Of a stretch of DNA of 32,559 bases, positions 20,648 to 28,730 are shown piece by piece (the stretch's first letter is position 1; every line of letters begins with the position of its first letter). The notes beneath the pieces are model-generated. The model was not told where the DNA came from and did not search any database. It saw only the letters and a program-made list of their open reading frames with translations. Both the position numbers and the translations under genes were made by a program. The DNA is from Phycisphaerae bacterium (GTDB lineage: Bacteria; Planctomycetota; Phycisphaerae; Sedimentisphaerales; UBA12454). The stretch lies in NCBI GenBank assembly GCA_026386845.1, contig JAPLMW010000091.1, positions 1 to 32,559 on the forward strand, in the 5' to 3' direction.

Positions 20648-21514
20648 TTACCCGATAGCGAAACGCACAAATCTTTTTATCTTAGCGGTCCCGCCGGCAG
20701 CCTTTGCGGCGTCGGCAAGCACCTTTGATACCGGAACTTTCTCATCTTTCACAAAACCCTGCTCCAGCAGGCAGTTATCGGCGAAAAACTTCTTTATTTT
20801 ACCGTCAACAATCTTTTCGAGGATGTTCGCAGGCTTGTTTTTTACCTGCTCGGCGGCAATGGACCTTTCACGTTCAATTGTTTCGGCAGAGATGCCTGAC
20901 GTGTCCAGTGCAAGAGGATTAAGAGCGGCAATGTGCATACAAATATCTTTTGCAATCAGTCTGAACTGTTCATTATCGGCAACAGCCTGCGGGCTTGTCT
21001 CAAACTCGATCATTACGCCGATTTTGCCGTTGAAGTGAACATAAGTGGCAATAAGACCGGGGCCGGAAAGTTTAAAGTTTGCGTAATCGCCGATTTCCAT
21101 TTTCTCACCGGTTTTGCTGACACATTCGGTAATGAAGTCCGAAAACTTTTTGCCGCTTCTTTCGGTGTTGAGCAGATTATCAGCGCCTTTTTCAGCTTTG
21201 CAGATAAGCAGATAATCCTTCATAGCATCGGTAACGGCAATAAAAGCGTCGCTTTTTGCGACGAAATCAGTCTCACAGCAGAGCATTGCCATCGCAGCCC
21301 CTCCGCCGTCCGGGTTTGTAACACAAACAACAGCGCCTTCGGTTGTTTCTCTGTCGGCCCTTTTTACGAGTGTCGCAAGACCTTTCTTGCGGAGCACCGT
21401 CATCGCTTCTTCGAGATTGCCGCCTGTTTCTTCCAGAGCCTTTTTGCAGTCCATCATACCCTGACTGCTCATTTTACGAAGCTTCATTACCAACGCTGAT
21501 GAAATTTCTGCCAT
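20648..21514 (-). CDS. tsf: Elongation factor Ts
   Basis: 'LRKMSSQGMMDCKKALEETGGNLEEAMTVLRKKG', 'CETDFVAKSDAF'. Confidence 0.97.
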   Translation of the reverse strand: MAEISSALVMKLRKMSSQGMMDCKKALEETGGNLEEAMTVLRKKGLATLVKRADRETTEGAVVCVTNPDGGGAAMAMLCCETDFVAKSDAFIAVTDAMKDYLLICKAEKGADNLLNTERSGKKFSDFITECVSKTGEKMEIGDYANFKLSGPGLIATYVHFNGKIGVMIEFETSPQAVADNEQFRLIAKDICMHIAALNPLALDTSGISAETIERERSIAAEQVKNKPANILEKIVDGKIKKFFADNCLLEQGFVKDEKVPVSKVLADAAKAAGGTAKIKRFVRFAIG

Positions 21515-21621
21515 TGTTTAATCTCCTGATTATTTGTTTTTAACAGAGAAACAAATTATGCTCTGCTGTCATATAGAAAACTGCCGTACCTTTACCGTGG
21601 TACGGCCGATATGCTTAATTA

Positions 21622-22473
21622 TCAGCCCTGCGGCCCCTGCGGTGATTCGGGCAAACTCTGCGATTCAGCAGCTTTCTGGCCTGTTTCTTCAGCGATGCGT
21701 GCCGATACTTCTGTGCCTGCTCTGGCGATAGAGCGTTTTCGGCGGACCGGTCTGCCGTGAGAAGAGTCGTCGCCCTTTGCCACGGCCCTGTACATTGTTT
21801 TGCCTTCGCCCGCCGCCTCGGCAAGCTCGCCGATTATCAAGTCTATCGCCTTTACGGAATCATCGTTGGCGGGAATCGCAACATCTACAAGGTCGGGGTC
21901 GGAGTCGGTATCGATTATTGCTATCGTGGGAACTTCCATTCTCCTTGCCTCGCGCAGAGCAAGCGTCTCCTTGCGGGCATCAACAACGATTATTACGCCC
22001 GGCATCTGGCTCAGCTTGCGGACGCCGTCGAGGTTTGACTTGATTTTGCGAAGCTCGCGTTTCAGGGTTGAAGCTCTTTTTTTGCTTTCGGCCTCTATCG
22101 AGCCGTCATTGGCCATCGACTCAAGTTCTTCAAGGCGCTGAATACGGGAATGAATCGTTCTGAAATTAGTCAGTGTTCCGCCCAGCCAGCGGGTAGTAAC
22201 ATAATGCATACCGGTAGCTTCCGCAGCGGCCTTAACGGCCTTGTGAGCCTGACGTTTGGTGCCGACGAATATAACGTCCCTGCCGGATGCGACCGTGTTT
22301 GAAATAAGTTTCTTGGCAAGGATTATCCCCTTAAGAGTTTGGCGCACATCAATAATATGAATCACACCACGACGAGCATAAATGTACGGTTTCATCTTCG
22401 GATTCCAGCGCGAAACGGCATGGCCGAAATGAACGCCGGCATTTATCAGGTTACGAGCCAGGTCTTTTGCCAC
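21622..22473 (-). CDS. rpsB: 30S ribosomal protein S2
   Basis: 'LINAGVHFGHAVSRWNPKMKPYIYARRGVIHIIDV', 'VGTKRQAHKAVKAAAEATGMHYVTTRWLGGTLTNFRTI'. Confidence 0.97.
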   Translation of the reverse strand: MAKDLARNLINAGVHFGHAVSRWNPKMKPYIYARRGVIHIIDVRQTLKGIILAKKLISNTVASGRDVIFVGTKRQAHKAVKAAAEATGMHYVTTRWLGGTLTNFRTIHSRIQRLEELESMANDGSIEAESKKRASTLKRELRKIKSNLDGVRKLSQMPGVIIVVDARKETLALREARRMEVPTIAIIDTDSDPDLVDVAIPANDDSVKAIDLIIGELAEAAGEGKTMYRAVAKGDDSSHGRPVRRKRSIARAGTEVSARIAEETGQKAAESQSLPESPQGPQG

Positions 22474-22625
22474 TAAATTAAAGCCTCCAATATCAAATTA
22501 TTTAAGTTTGTTTTATGCCTGTCGGCATAAACCGCAAGATTCGAGAATTCAACACTTTACTGTTATAAACGGCTGCTGTCAATGGTTTTTTGCCTGTGGC
22601 GGATACCGTTAAGGTGTTCCTTCAG

Positions 22626-22641
22626 CAAGTTCAGGACAAGT
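22626..22641 (+). repeat. Dispersed repeat CAAGTTCAGGACAAGT (copy 1)
   Basis: Identical 16-mer at 31183..31198. Confidence 0.7.
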
Positions 22642-22750
22642 GGCAGGGCGAACACACCGTAAAATTCAGTTTTTTAGGCTCTTTCGCTGGCAAATAAGGC
22701 AAAAGAGATGTATTCTATTTTTTGGGAATTTTTACGGAAGACTCTAAATT

Positions 22751-23314
22751 ATGAAAACAGGCCTGAAATACACAATTTTTAAAACTAAGTGGGGTTTTTT
22801 CGGACTTTTGGCTGATGAGAGGGGGCTTTTACGAACAGTTTTGCCTATGGACAATTTCAAACAAACCAAAAAATACCTACTGGTTGGTATGTTTGGGGGT
22901 ATAAGCAAAGATAGGGAGCTTTATTTTGAGCTTCAAAAGGCTATAAAAGGTTATTATAACAGCAGTTACGTTGACTTCAAAAAACTGCATTTTTCAATAT
23001 CATTGCCGAAGTCAAATACCCTAATCTGCAAAGTCGTTAAAGTCTGCAAAGCAATCCCGCTGGGCAGAACAATAACATATTCTCAGCTTGCAAAAAAGGC
23101 AGGCTTTCCAAAGGCAGCCAGAGCCGTTGGGAGTGTCTTAGCGAAAAATCCACTGCCTTTGATTGTTCCCTGCCACAGGGTTATTCGAGCCGACGGCAAA
23201 ATCGGCAAATTCAGCGCTCCGGGCGGGAGCAAAACCAAGAAGAAAATGCTCGAACTTGAAAAAGAAAGAAGCAAGGAAATAAGTCCGCTTAGGGATGCCT
23301 TACGGCAGAAGTAG
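22751..23314 (+). CDS. ogt: Methylated-DNA--protein-cysteine S-methyltransferase
   Basis: 'IPLGRTITYSQLAKKAGFPKAARAVGSVLAKNPLPLIVPCHRVIRADGKIGKFSAPGG', active-site PCHRV. Confidence 0.95.
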   Translation: MKTGLKYTIFKTKWGFFGLLADERGLLRTVLPMDNFKQTKKYLLVGMFGGISKDRELYFELQKAIKGYYNSSYVDFKKLHFSISLPKSNTLICKVVKVCKAIPLGRTITYSQLAKKAGFPKAARAVGSVLAKNPLPLIVPCHRVIRADGKIGKFSAPGGSKTKKKMLELEKERSKEISPLRDALRQK

Positions 23315-23374
23315 GGATGTAAGGAAGACGAATTTTTGTCCTTATTTCTTTACCTCTTTACTTCCTTACTTCCC
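23308..23374. repeat. 8-bp-periodic inverted-repeat element (copy C)
   Basis: Left arm GAAGTAGGGATGTAAGGAAG (23308-23327); right arm CCTTATTTCTTTACCTCTTTACTTCCTTACTTCCC (23340-23374). Confidence 0.65.
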
Positions 23375-23416
23375 TTTTTATTTGTGTCTTTGTGCCTTAG
23401 CGGCTAAAGTAAAAGT

Positions 23417-23800
23417 ATGGATACGATTAGGAAAATAACAACTGAAAACGCACCTGCCGCGATAGGGCCTTATTCGCAGGCTGTTGTCGCAGATAATACG
23501 ATATATCTGGCCGGCCAAATCGGGCTTGAGCCAAAGAGCGGCAAACTCGTTGATGGCGGAATCGCCGGCGAGACAAAGCAGGTGCTTGAAAATATAAAGG
23601 CAGTGCTGCTTGCTGCCGGAAGCGACATAACAAAGGTTGTTTCGACAGCGGTTTATCTTACCGATATGGATGATTTCGCAAAGATGAATGAAGTTTACGC
23701 CAAATTTTTCAAAGAGCCTTATCCGGCAAGGGCAACGGTTGCGGTAAAACAGCTTCCAAAAAATGCAAGAGTAGAAATTTCCGCTATCGCCGTAAAATAG
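23417..23800 (+). CDS. ridA: RidA family (YjgF/YER057c/UK114) protein
   Basis: '[53 protein letters not shown]', '[24 protein letters not shown]'. Confidence 0.96.
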   Translation: MDTIRKITTENAPAAIGPYSQAVVADNTIYLAGQIGLEPKSGKLVDGGIAGETKQVLENIKAVLLAAGSDITKVVSTAVYLTDMDDFAKMNEVYAKFFKEPYPARATVAVKQLPKNARVEISAIAVK

Positions 23801-23925
23801 ATCAGTGAATGTTTCACCACAGAGACACAGAGGATATTTTTTATTTAAAATTTAATCACGCGGCGAGGGGTTGTTTTTTAGGTTTCTTCAATAGTGGTAA
23901 CACTCCGATTTTTACTGTTTATTGA

Positions 23926-23991
23926 CTATACTCGTATGCAGTATACTGCATACGAGTATACTGCATACAAGCATAGTGTGTATGAGTATAG
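23926..23991. repeat. 34-bp perfect palindrome plus 15-bp tandem array
   Basis: TATACTCGTATGCAGTATACTGCATACGAGTATA (23927-23960) equals its own reverse complement. Units GTATACTGCATACGA / GTATACTGCATACAA / GCATAGTGTGTATGA / GTATAG from 23941. Confidence 0.9.
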
Positions 23992-24030
23992 AGGATGAGA
24001 AATTTAAAATTTAAGATTTCAGAAAATAAT

Positions 24031-24075
24031 GCCGCCTAAAAGGCGGCCGAACCCTGCCAATGTATTGGCAGGGTT
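24031..24075. terminator. Tandem hairpins downstream of the accessory operon
   Basis: GCCGCCT-AAA-AGGCGGC (24031-24047); AACCCTGCCAAT-GT-ATTGGCAGGGTT (24050-24075). Confidence 0.55.
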
Positions 24076-24155
24076 AACCCGATTTAAAAAACGGCGGGGT
24101 TTTATTTTTCGGTTTTTGCAACGGAACCAATGTGCCTAATTATTTTTTTTATTCC

Positions 24156-24485
24156 CTAATCGGTTTTATCTTTCATAGAAAACATTGTTAAAATATCAGA
24201 TTTAAGCTGGCCTTTATCTACTAAAGATTTCACTACAGGATAGTACATTTGAAAATCTTCATCGCTAACTCCAGCGGGCTTTTGCCCATTTCTCATAAAG
24301 AATACGAACCCCCCAATTTGCCGTACATATTCGGCACCACCCATTTTGCACCGCTCGACACATCCTTTCACCTTATATAAACTTCTATCAACTTTGCTTC
24401 CCTCATACACCGCTTGCTCGAGAATATTTTCATAGTCTAGTTCTGACATGCGATGAATAAAATCATAAAAGTCGTAGATAGGCAT
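24156..24485 (-). CDS. Hypothetical protein (109 aa)
   Basis: 'MPIYDFYDFIHRMSELDYENILEQAVYEG...'; GGAG upstream of the ATG; same strand as the XRE gene. Confidence 0.65.
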   Translation of the reverse strand: MPIYDFYDFIHRMSELDYENILEQAVYEGSKVDRSLYKVKGCVERCKMGGAEYVRQIGGFVFFMRNGQKPAGVSDEDFQMYYPVVKSLVDKGQLKSDILTMFSMKDKTD

Positions 24486-24565
24486 ATTTATTTACTCCAT
24501 GATTCATAATAGAAAACTATGCAAAATATTTTTTCAACTGCAACAATGCTAATGCTTCCTATTAC

Positions 24566-24718
24566 TTAGGAGGAACTAGTCGCCCGCAAGATTTGCGACC
24601 ACAATTCCTTGATTAGGGAACGTGCCTTATTCTTATTTTTTTTGTCCTTCATAATCGTCTTGAAGCATCTGAGCAGAATAATTAGGTTTTCTCCAGGAAT
24701 TTTACCTATGCATTTCAT
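24566..24718 (-). CDS. 50-aa cationic small protein, translationally coupled to the XRE gene (not in ORF track)
   Basis: MKCIGKIPGENLIILLRCFKTIMKDKKNKNKARSLIKELWSQILRATSSS*. AAGGAGG SD is embedded in the last codons of the upstream gene (GAT AAG GAG GTT TAA ATC ATG). Confidence 0.7.
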   Translation of the reverse strand: MKCIGKIPGENLIILLRCFKTIMKDKKNKNKARSLIKELWSQILRATSSS

Positions 24719-24721
24719 GAT

Positions 24722-25321
24722 TTAAACCTCCTTATCTTCTTTCTCGTTGTCTCTTTTTATTTCCCAATGGTCATCGAATTCTTCACAGGAAAGATTGTTA
24801 GCTTCACAAATTTTCTTAATTCCTTTTATTGCACCCAAACCTATAGCTCCTGCCGCTAGAGGAATAATCAATCCTGTAACAATTATACCCCCCAACATTG
24901 ATCCTCCTATTGCAGCCAGACCAGATGTAATACCTGCTGCTGATAATCCACCTATAGAACCTGCTGCCGAAATTGCGGCAATTGAACCAGCAACACCCCC
25001 AGCAACCCCTGCACCCGTTCCAATGAATTCTGAAATCTTTTCTTTGTCGGCGTCAGATAATTTTTTGAACGCGGCATAACCAACTAATTGCAGGCCATGC
25101 AGTCTTCTCATGAAATCTTGACTTGGATGTGTATCAATTCTTTCCAAGCGTCCAATTGTAGATTCTCTAACTCCCAAAGTTTTTGCCAGTTCTTTTCGGC
25201 TTATACATAGTTTTTTACGGATAAGATTTAGTTTTTCACCGCAATTTTCTTTTGTAACCTCCTCTTCCATTTTCTTTTTCTCTTCTTCATTTTCATAATC
25301 CCAATTTGTAGCTATAACCAT
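24722..25321 (-). CDS. XRE-family HTH protein with C-terminal glycine-zipper membrane segment
   Basis: HTH 'LNLIRKKLCISRKELAKTLGVRESTIGRLERIDTHPS'; 'GTGAGVAGGVAGSIAAISAAGSIGGLSAAGITSGLAAIGGSMLGGIIVTGLIIPLAAGAIGLGAIKG'. Start at MVIATNW with GGAG upstream. Confidence 0.85.
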   Translation of the reverse strand: MVIATNWDYENEEEKKKMEEEVTKENCGEKLNLIRKKLCISRKELAKTLGVRESTIGRLERIDTHPSQDFMRRLHGLQLVGYAAFKKLSDADKEKISEFIGTGAGVAGGVAGSIAAISAAGSIGGLSAAGITSGLAAIGGSMLGGIIVTGLIIPLAAGAIGLGAIKGIKKICEANNLSCEEFDDHWEIKRDNEKEDKEV

Positions 25322-25360
25322 TTTTGGCTCCTTTTCAATTAAAATTCTGTTTTCACAATA

Positions 25361-25389
25361 AAGGTACATTTGTTTTTTGTGCATGTCAA
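25361..25389 (-). promoter_or_regulatory. Candidate promoter of the XRE operon
   Basis: Minus strand TTGACA (25389-25384) N17 TACCTT (25366-25361). Lies downstream of the track's long start (25426) and upstream of 25321. Confidence 0.45.
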
Positions 25390-25557
25390 TATAAAAAAAA
25401 TGCGTATGCATTAAAATTATATGCACGTTTTCATATCCTTTGTACCAGAAATGTGTTATGGATTAATAATTTTTCCATTTATTGGAAAATATATTTGTTT
25501 AATTGATTAGTTTTTATCTTTAACCACGAATAAAAACCCGGGAATCGAAAAATAACC

Positions 25558-25620
25558 CCCCGACCACAGGAGTCGGGGCTAACCAGAAAAAACGAAATTT
25601 TTTAAAAAAATGTCGTTTTT
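25558..25620. terminator. Hairpins upstream of the HNH-AP2 gene
   Basis: CCCCGAC-CACAGGA-GTCGGGG followed by AAAAACGAAATTTTTT / AAAAAAATGTCGTTTTT inverted repeat. Confidence 0.55.
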
Positions 25621-25623
25621 CCC

Positions 25624-25651
25624 TTGACTTTTATTAAAAATTTGGTAAAAT
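25624..25651 (+). promoter_or_regulatory. Candidate sigma70-type promoter of the HNH-AP2 gene
   Basis: TTGACT N16 TAAAAT. Confidence 0.5.
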
Positions 25652-25781
25652 ACCCACATAGTTAGGCAAAAAGTTAATATTTCACGTAACTCCTTATTCT
25701 GACGTAGAATAAGCGAATAATCGCAATCCAAATTGTTCCATCCCTAAATTCAAATCTGCAATTTTTAGAAGGAGAATTATT

Positions 25782-26420
25782 GTGTCCAAAATCAAAATTA
25801 ATTTTCAAATTTCGTATCCAGCATTCATCGAAAGCATCATCGTTTATTTTCTGCTGCGATATAGAAAAAAACATTACGGGTTTGCTTTTCGGCGCATTAA
25901 ATTGATTACAGGCAAAAAGGTTGATGTAAAGTATCGTTATACTATTGTTGACCCCCAGGATTATCAGAAATTGTATCAGTACCCCTGGCTGCTTTTGGAA
26001 AGCAAAAGCGAAAATTTCTACGCTGTCCGGTGTGATGACAAAACAATTATGCGAATGCACAGAGTTATTATGAACGCCCCGGCAGGGGTAATTGTTGACC
26101 ATAAAGACGGCAACGGCCTGAATAACACCAAACAAAATTTGCGTTTCGCAACGCGTTCTCAAAATAACTGCAATAAGAGGCGATTTAAAAAAGACGCCAC
26201 TTCCAGATATAGAGGGGTCAGCAGGGAAAAAGGCCGCAGAAAATATCGTGCCAATATATGTTTTAAGGGGAACAGTATTTATTTGGGAAGATTTGGTAGT
26301 GAAGAAGAAGCGGCAAGGGCGTATGACGAGGCGGCGAAAAAATATCACGGAGAATTCGCAGTGTTAAACTTCAATGAAGATAACCACGAAGAAGCAAAGA
26401 GAACAGATTGCAGATTATAG
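25782..26420 (+). CDS. HNH endonuclease with AP2 DNA-binding domain (homing-endonuclease-like)
   Basis: HNH '[41 protein letters not shown]' and AP2 '[57 protein letters not shown]'. Confidence 0.9.
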   Translation: MSKIKINFQISYPAFIESIIVYFLLRYRKKHYGFAFRRIKLITGKKVDVKYRYTIVDPQDYQKLYQYPWLLLESKSENFYAVRCDDKTIMRMHRVIMNAPAGVIVDHKDGNGLNNTKQNLRFATRSQNNCNKRRFKKDATSRYRGVSREKGRRKYRANICFKGNSIYLGRFGSEEEAARAYDEAAKKYHGEFAVLNFNEDNHEEAKRTDCRL

Positions 26421-26438
26421 ATTGCAGATTTGTGGAAT

Positions 26439-26460
26439 CCGCCATAGGCGGATAAATATC
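26439..26460 (+). repeat. CCGCC-ATA-GGCGGATAAATATC element
   Basis: Same family as CCGCC-CCA-GGCGGATAAA at 9289-9306. Confidence 0.55.
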
Positions 26461-26549
26461 GGTAACGTTAAGCTTATAGCGGTTTTTGCTTGCCTAAAGA
26501 GCAAATTCTAAATAGAATCCGGTAATAGTTATATAATGGATTATTGTGT

Positions 26550-28730
26550 ATGGCTAAAAACGGGTCAGGAGAAAATAATAGTGATATATCCGCCGAAGAG
26601 GGGGCGGATAAACTTGTAAGCCGCTGCGGCAGCGAGCCGGGCGCCTTTGCACTGCTTTACGACATATATTACGAAAAAATATTCAGCTACTGCATCGGCA
26701 GAGTCTTCGGGCGGCAAGTCGCGGAAGACCTTACAAGCACCACTTTCAATTCGGCTGCCAAGACGGTATCAGGATTCCGGGGCAAAACAAGAATTGAATT
26801 CGTCAACTGGCTTTATGCAATCGCTACTGTAAAAATAAATGCGTATCTGAAAAAGAAGAAGGCCGCAGAAAAATCCGCGGCGCCGCAGAGGCAGGATTTG
26901 CGGCCGGATACAATTACCTGGCCGATTCTGCACAACGTTATTTTAAGGCTCAAGCCGGAAGAGCAAACCGCCATTGCCCTTCGATTTTTTGAAAATCTGA
27001 CTGTTGACAGAATCGCCGAAATTACAAATTCAAAGCCGAAGGATGTGCGGCTCAGAATCGCGAGGGCTATTGAAAATATAAAAATATTCGGCACAGAAAA
27101 ACAGTTTGAAAATGCCGTAAAAAAACTCGGCATTGACAATACGCCGGATGCCGGCCACAAGGAACGACTTGGTGCGAAAATCCTTGTCTCGTTCAATTCC
27201 GCCGGCGGGGAAAAACATCGGACACCTTTATATTCTTTTGCCGCTGCGATTGTTTTAATAACTGTCGGTCTGCTTGTGTGGTTCGGCAATTCAGGCAGGC
27301 TGCCGACCATACCGCGAGGTATCGTAAAACATCTAAAACGGACGACAGCGGAGGTGAATCTGCCGCCGCAGATAGAAAAATCACGGCTTGAAAAAATCAA
27401 ACAGCTTGCCGCTGAAAAAGACATTGCCGGACTTCTGGAAATCCTCAAAGGCAATGATTTAACCGCGAAACTGCTTGCCGCGAAATTCCTTGCGGAAATT
27501 ACCGATTCCAACACTGCCGATATAATGAAACTTGTTTCTCCGGCAGAAAAACCGACTGCACAAAAGAGCGAACAGCAAAAATCGCTGTTAATAAGAACAA
27601 TAGACAGGAAAACAAAACAGCCGCTTGCCGATGTTTCGCTGCAGATTAGATTTAACGACGAGATAGACACACGTAAAGTTCCCACAGACAGCAATGGACG
27701 ATATTTGCTGGCGCTGCCGGCGGAGCCGTTAAATCAAATACAAGTGCGTGCGGTCATAAAAGGATACGCAGCGATGAAAATGCAGCGGCGCTCAGCGCCG
27801 ATTGTGCCGGAGGAAGTTTTGTTTGAGATGTCGCCGGTCAGGGAAATCGGCGGGCTTGTTATGGATGAGCAGCTTAAGCCGGTGGAAGATGCCGGCGTAA
27901 AAGTGCGGGTTGACACTGACCCGAATTCTGAATTGCCTATGGCTGATATAGACGAAATTTTTAAGACCGATGTCAATGGCATCTGGCGATGCGGCAGCAT
28001 TCCTCAGGATGTCTGTCAAATCCAGGTTTGCGCAATGCACCCTGATTATATTGTGCCGGAAAAATATCAGTCTGCGATTATAGAACAGCTCGAAAACTTA
28101 TCGTTTCTTTCAATTCTCGAAAAGGGTATCACTATTACCGGCGGAGTATTCGATCAAGACAAGAAGCCTTTGCAGGCAACTGTCGGCAGGGGCGCGTATT
28201 ATGAAAAACAGAAATCTGTAAATTGTGATGCCAACGGCGTGTTCAGATTTGACAACATTTCTGCCGGAATGGAAATTTTCACGGCGCAATGCACCGGCGC
28301 CGCTCCGCAGATACAGCGGATTGATGTTGGTCCAAATATGCCGCCGATAGTTTTTAGTCTCGAACCTGCAAAAATAATCCGTGCGCGAGTCGTCGATATT
28401 AACAGTGTGCCGGTAGAAGGTGTCTATGTTAAAGTCTCCTCATGGCAGGGATTCAGCTCGCTGAACTTTGAGGCGGCAACCGATGCAAACGGTTTCTTCC
28501 GATGGACGGATGCACCGGCGGATGAAGTTTTGTTCGAGCTTTACAAGCCGGGCTATATGCGTGTAAGCAAATTCAGCATGACGAGCGAGAACGATTATGT
28601 AATTACGCTCCTGCCGTTAAAAGCCGGGACAGATGGTTTTGAAGGAGCTGAACCTCCGGTTTTTTCTCCCGAACGCGGTACGGCAGAATACAATTCCGCC
28701 CCTGCGCCGGCGCAACAAAAAAGCCCCTGA
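26550..28730 (+). CDS. ECF-type sigma factor fused to a TM helix and carboxypeptidase-regulatory-like repeats
   Basis: Sigma2-like 'PGAFALLYDIYYEKIFSYCIGRVFGRQVAEDLTSTTF'; sigma4-like 'LRLKPEEQTAIALRFFENLTVDRIAEITNSKPKDVRLRIARAIENI'; TM 'LYSFAAAIVLITVGLLVWFG'; repeats 'LLIRTIDRKTKQPLADVSLQIRF..DSNGRYLLALP'. Confidence 0.85.
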   Translation: MAKNGSGENNSDISAEEGADKLVSRCGSEPGAFALLYDIYYEKIFSYCIGRVFGRQVAEDLTSTTFNSAAKTVSGFRGKTRIEFVNWLYAIATVKINAYLKKKKAAEKSAAPQRQDLRPDTITWPILHNVILRLKPEEQTAIALRFFENLTVDRIAEITNSKPKDVRLRIARAIENIKIFGTEKQFENAVKKLGIDNTPDAGHKERLGAKILVSFNSAGGEKHRTPLYSFAAAIVLITVGLLVWFGNSGRLPTIPRGIVKHLKRTTAEVNLPPQIEKSRLEKIKQLAAEKDIAGLLEILKGNDLTAKLLAAKFLAEITDSNTADIMKLVSPAEKPTAQKSEQQKSLLIRTIDRKTKQPLADVSLQIRFNDEIDTRKVPTDSNGRYLLALPAEPLNQIQVRAVIKGYAAMKMQRRSAPIVPEEVLFEMSPVREIGGLVMDEQLKPVEDAGVKVRVDTDPNSELPMADIDEIFKTDVNGIWRCGSIPQDVCQIQVCAMHPDYIVPEKYQSAIIEQLENLSFLSILEKGITITGGVFDQDKKPLQATVGRGAYYEKQKSVNCDANGVFRFDNISAGMEIFTAQCTGAAPQIQRIDVGPNMPPIVFSLEPAKIIRARVVDINSVPVEGVYVKVSSWQGFSSLNFEAATDANGFFRWTDAPADEVLFELYKPGYMRVSKFSMTSENDYVITLLPLKAGTDGFEGAEPPVFSPERGTAEYNSAPAPAQQKSP

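Noticed and set aside
23926-23991. Possible CRISPR array
   Set aside because: Units of about 15 bp are contiguous without unique spacers, and no cas genes are present.
25322-25426. N-terminal 35-aa extension of the XRE protein
   Set aside because: The extension overlaps the predicted promoter; MVIATNW at 25321 has a good SD.
25674-26348. 224-aa minus-strand ORF
   Set aside because: Antisense to the HNH-AP2 gene, which has clear domains.
26813-27694. 293-aa minus-strand ORF
   Set aside because: Antisense to the sigma-fusion gene; no domain.
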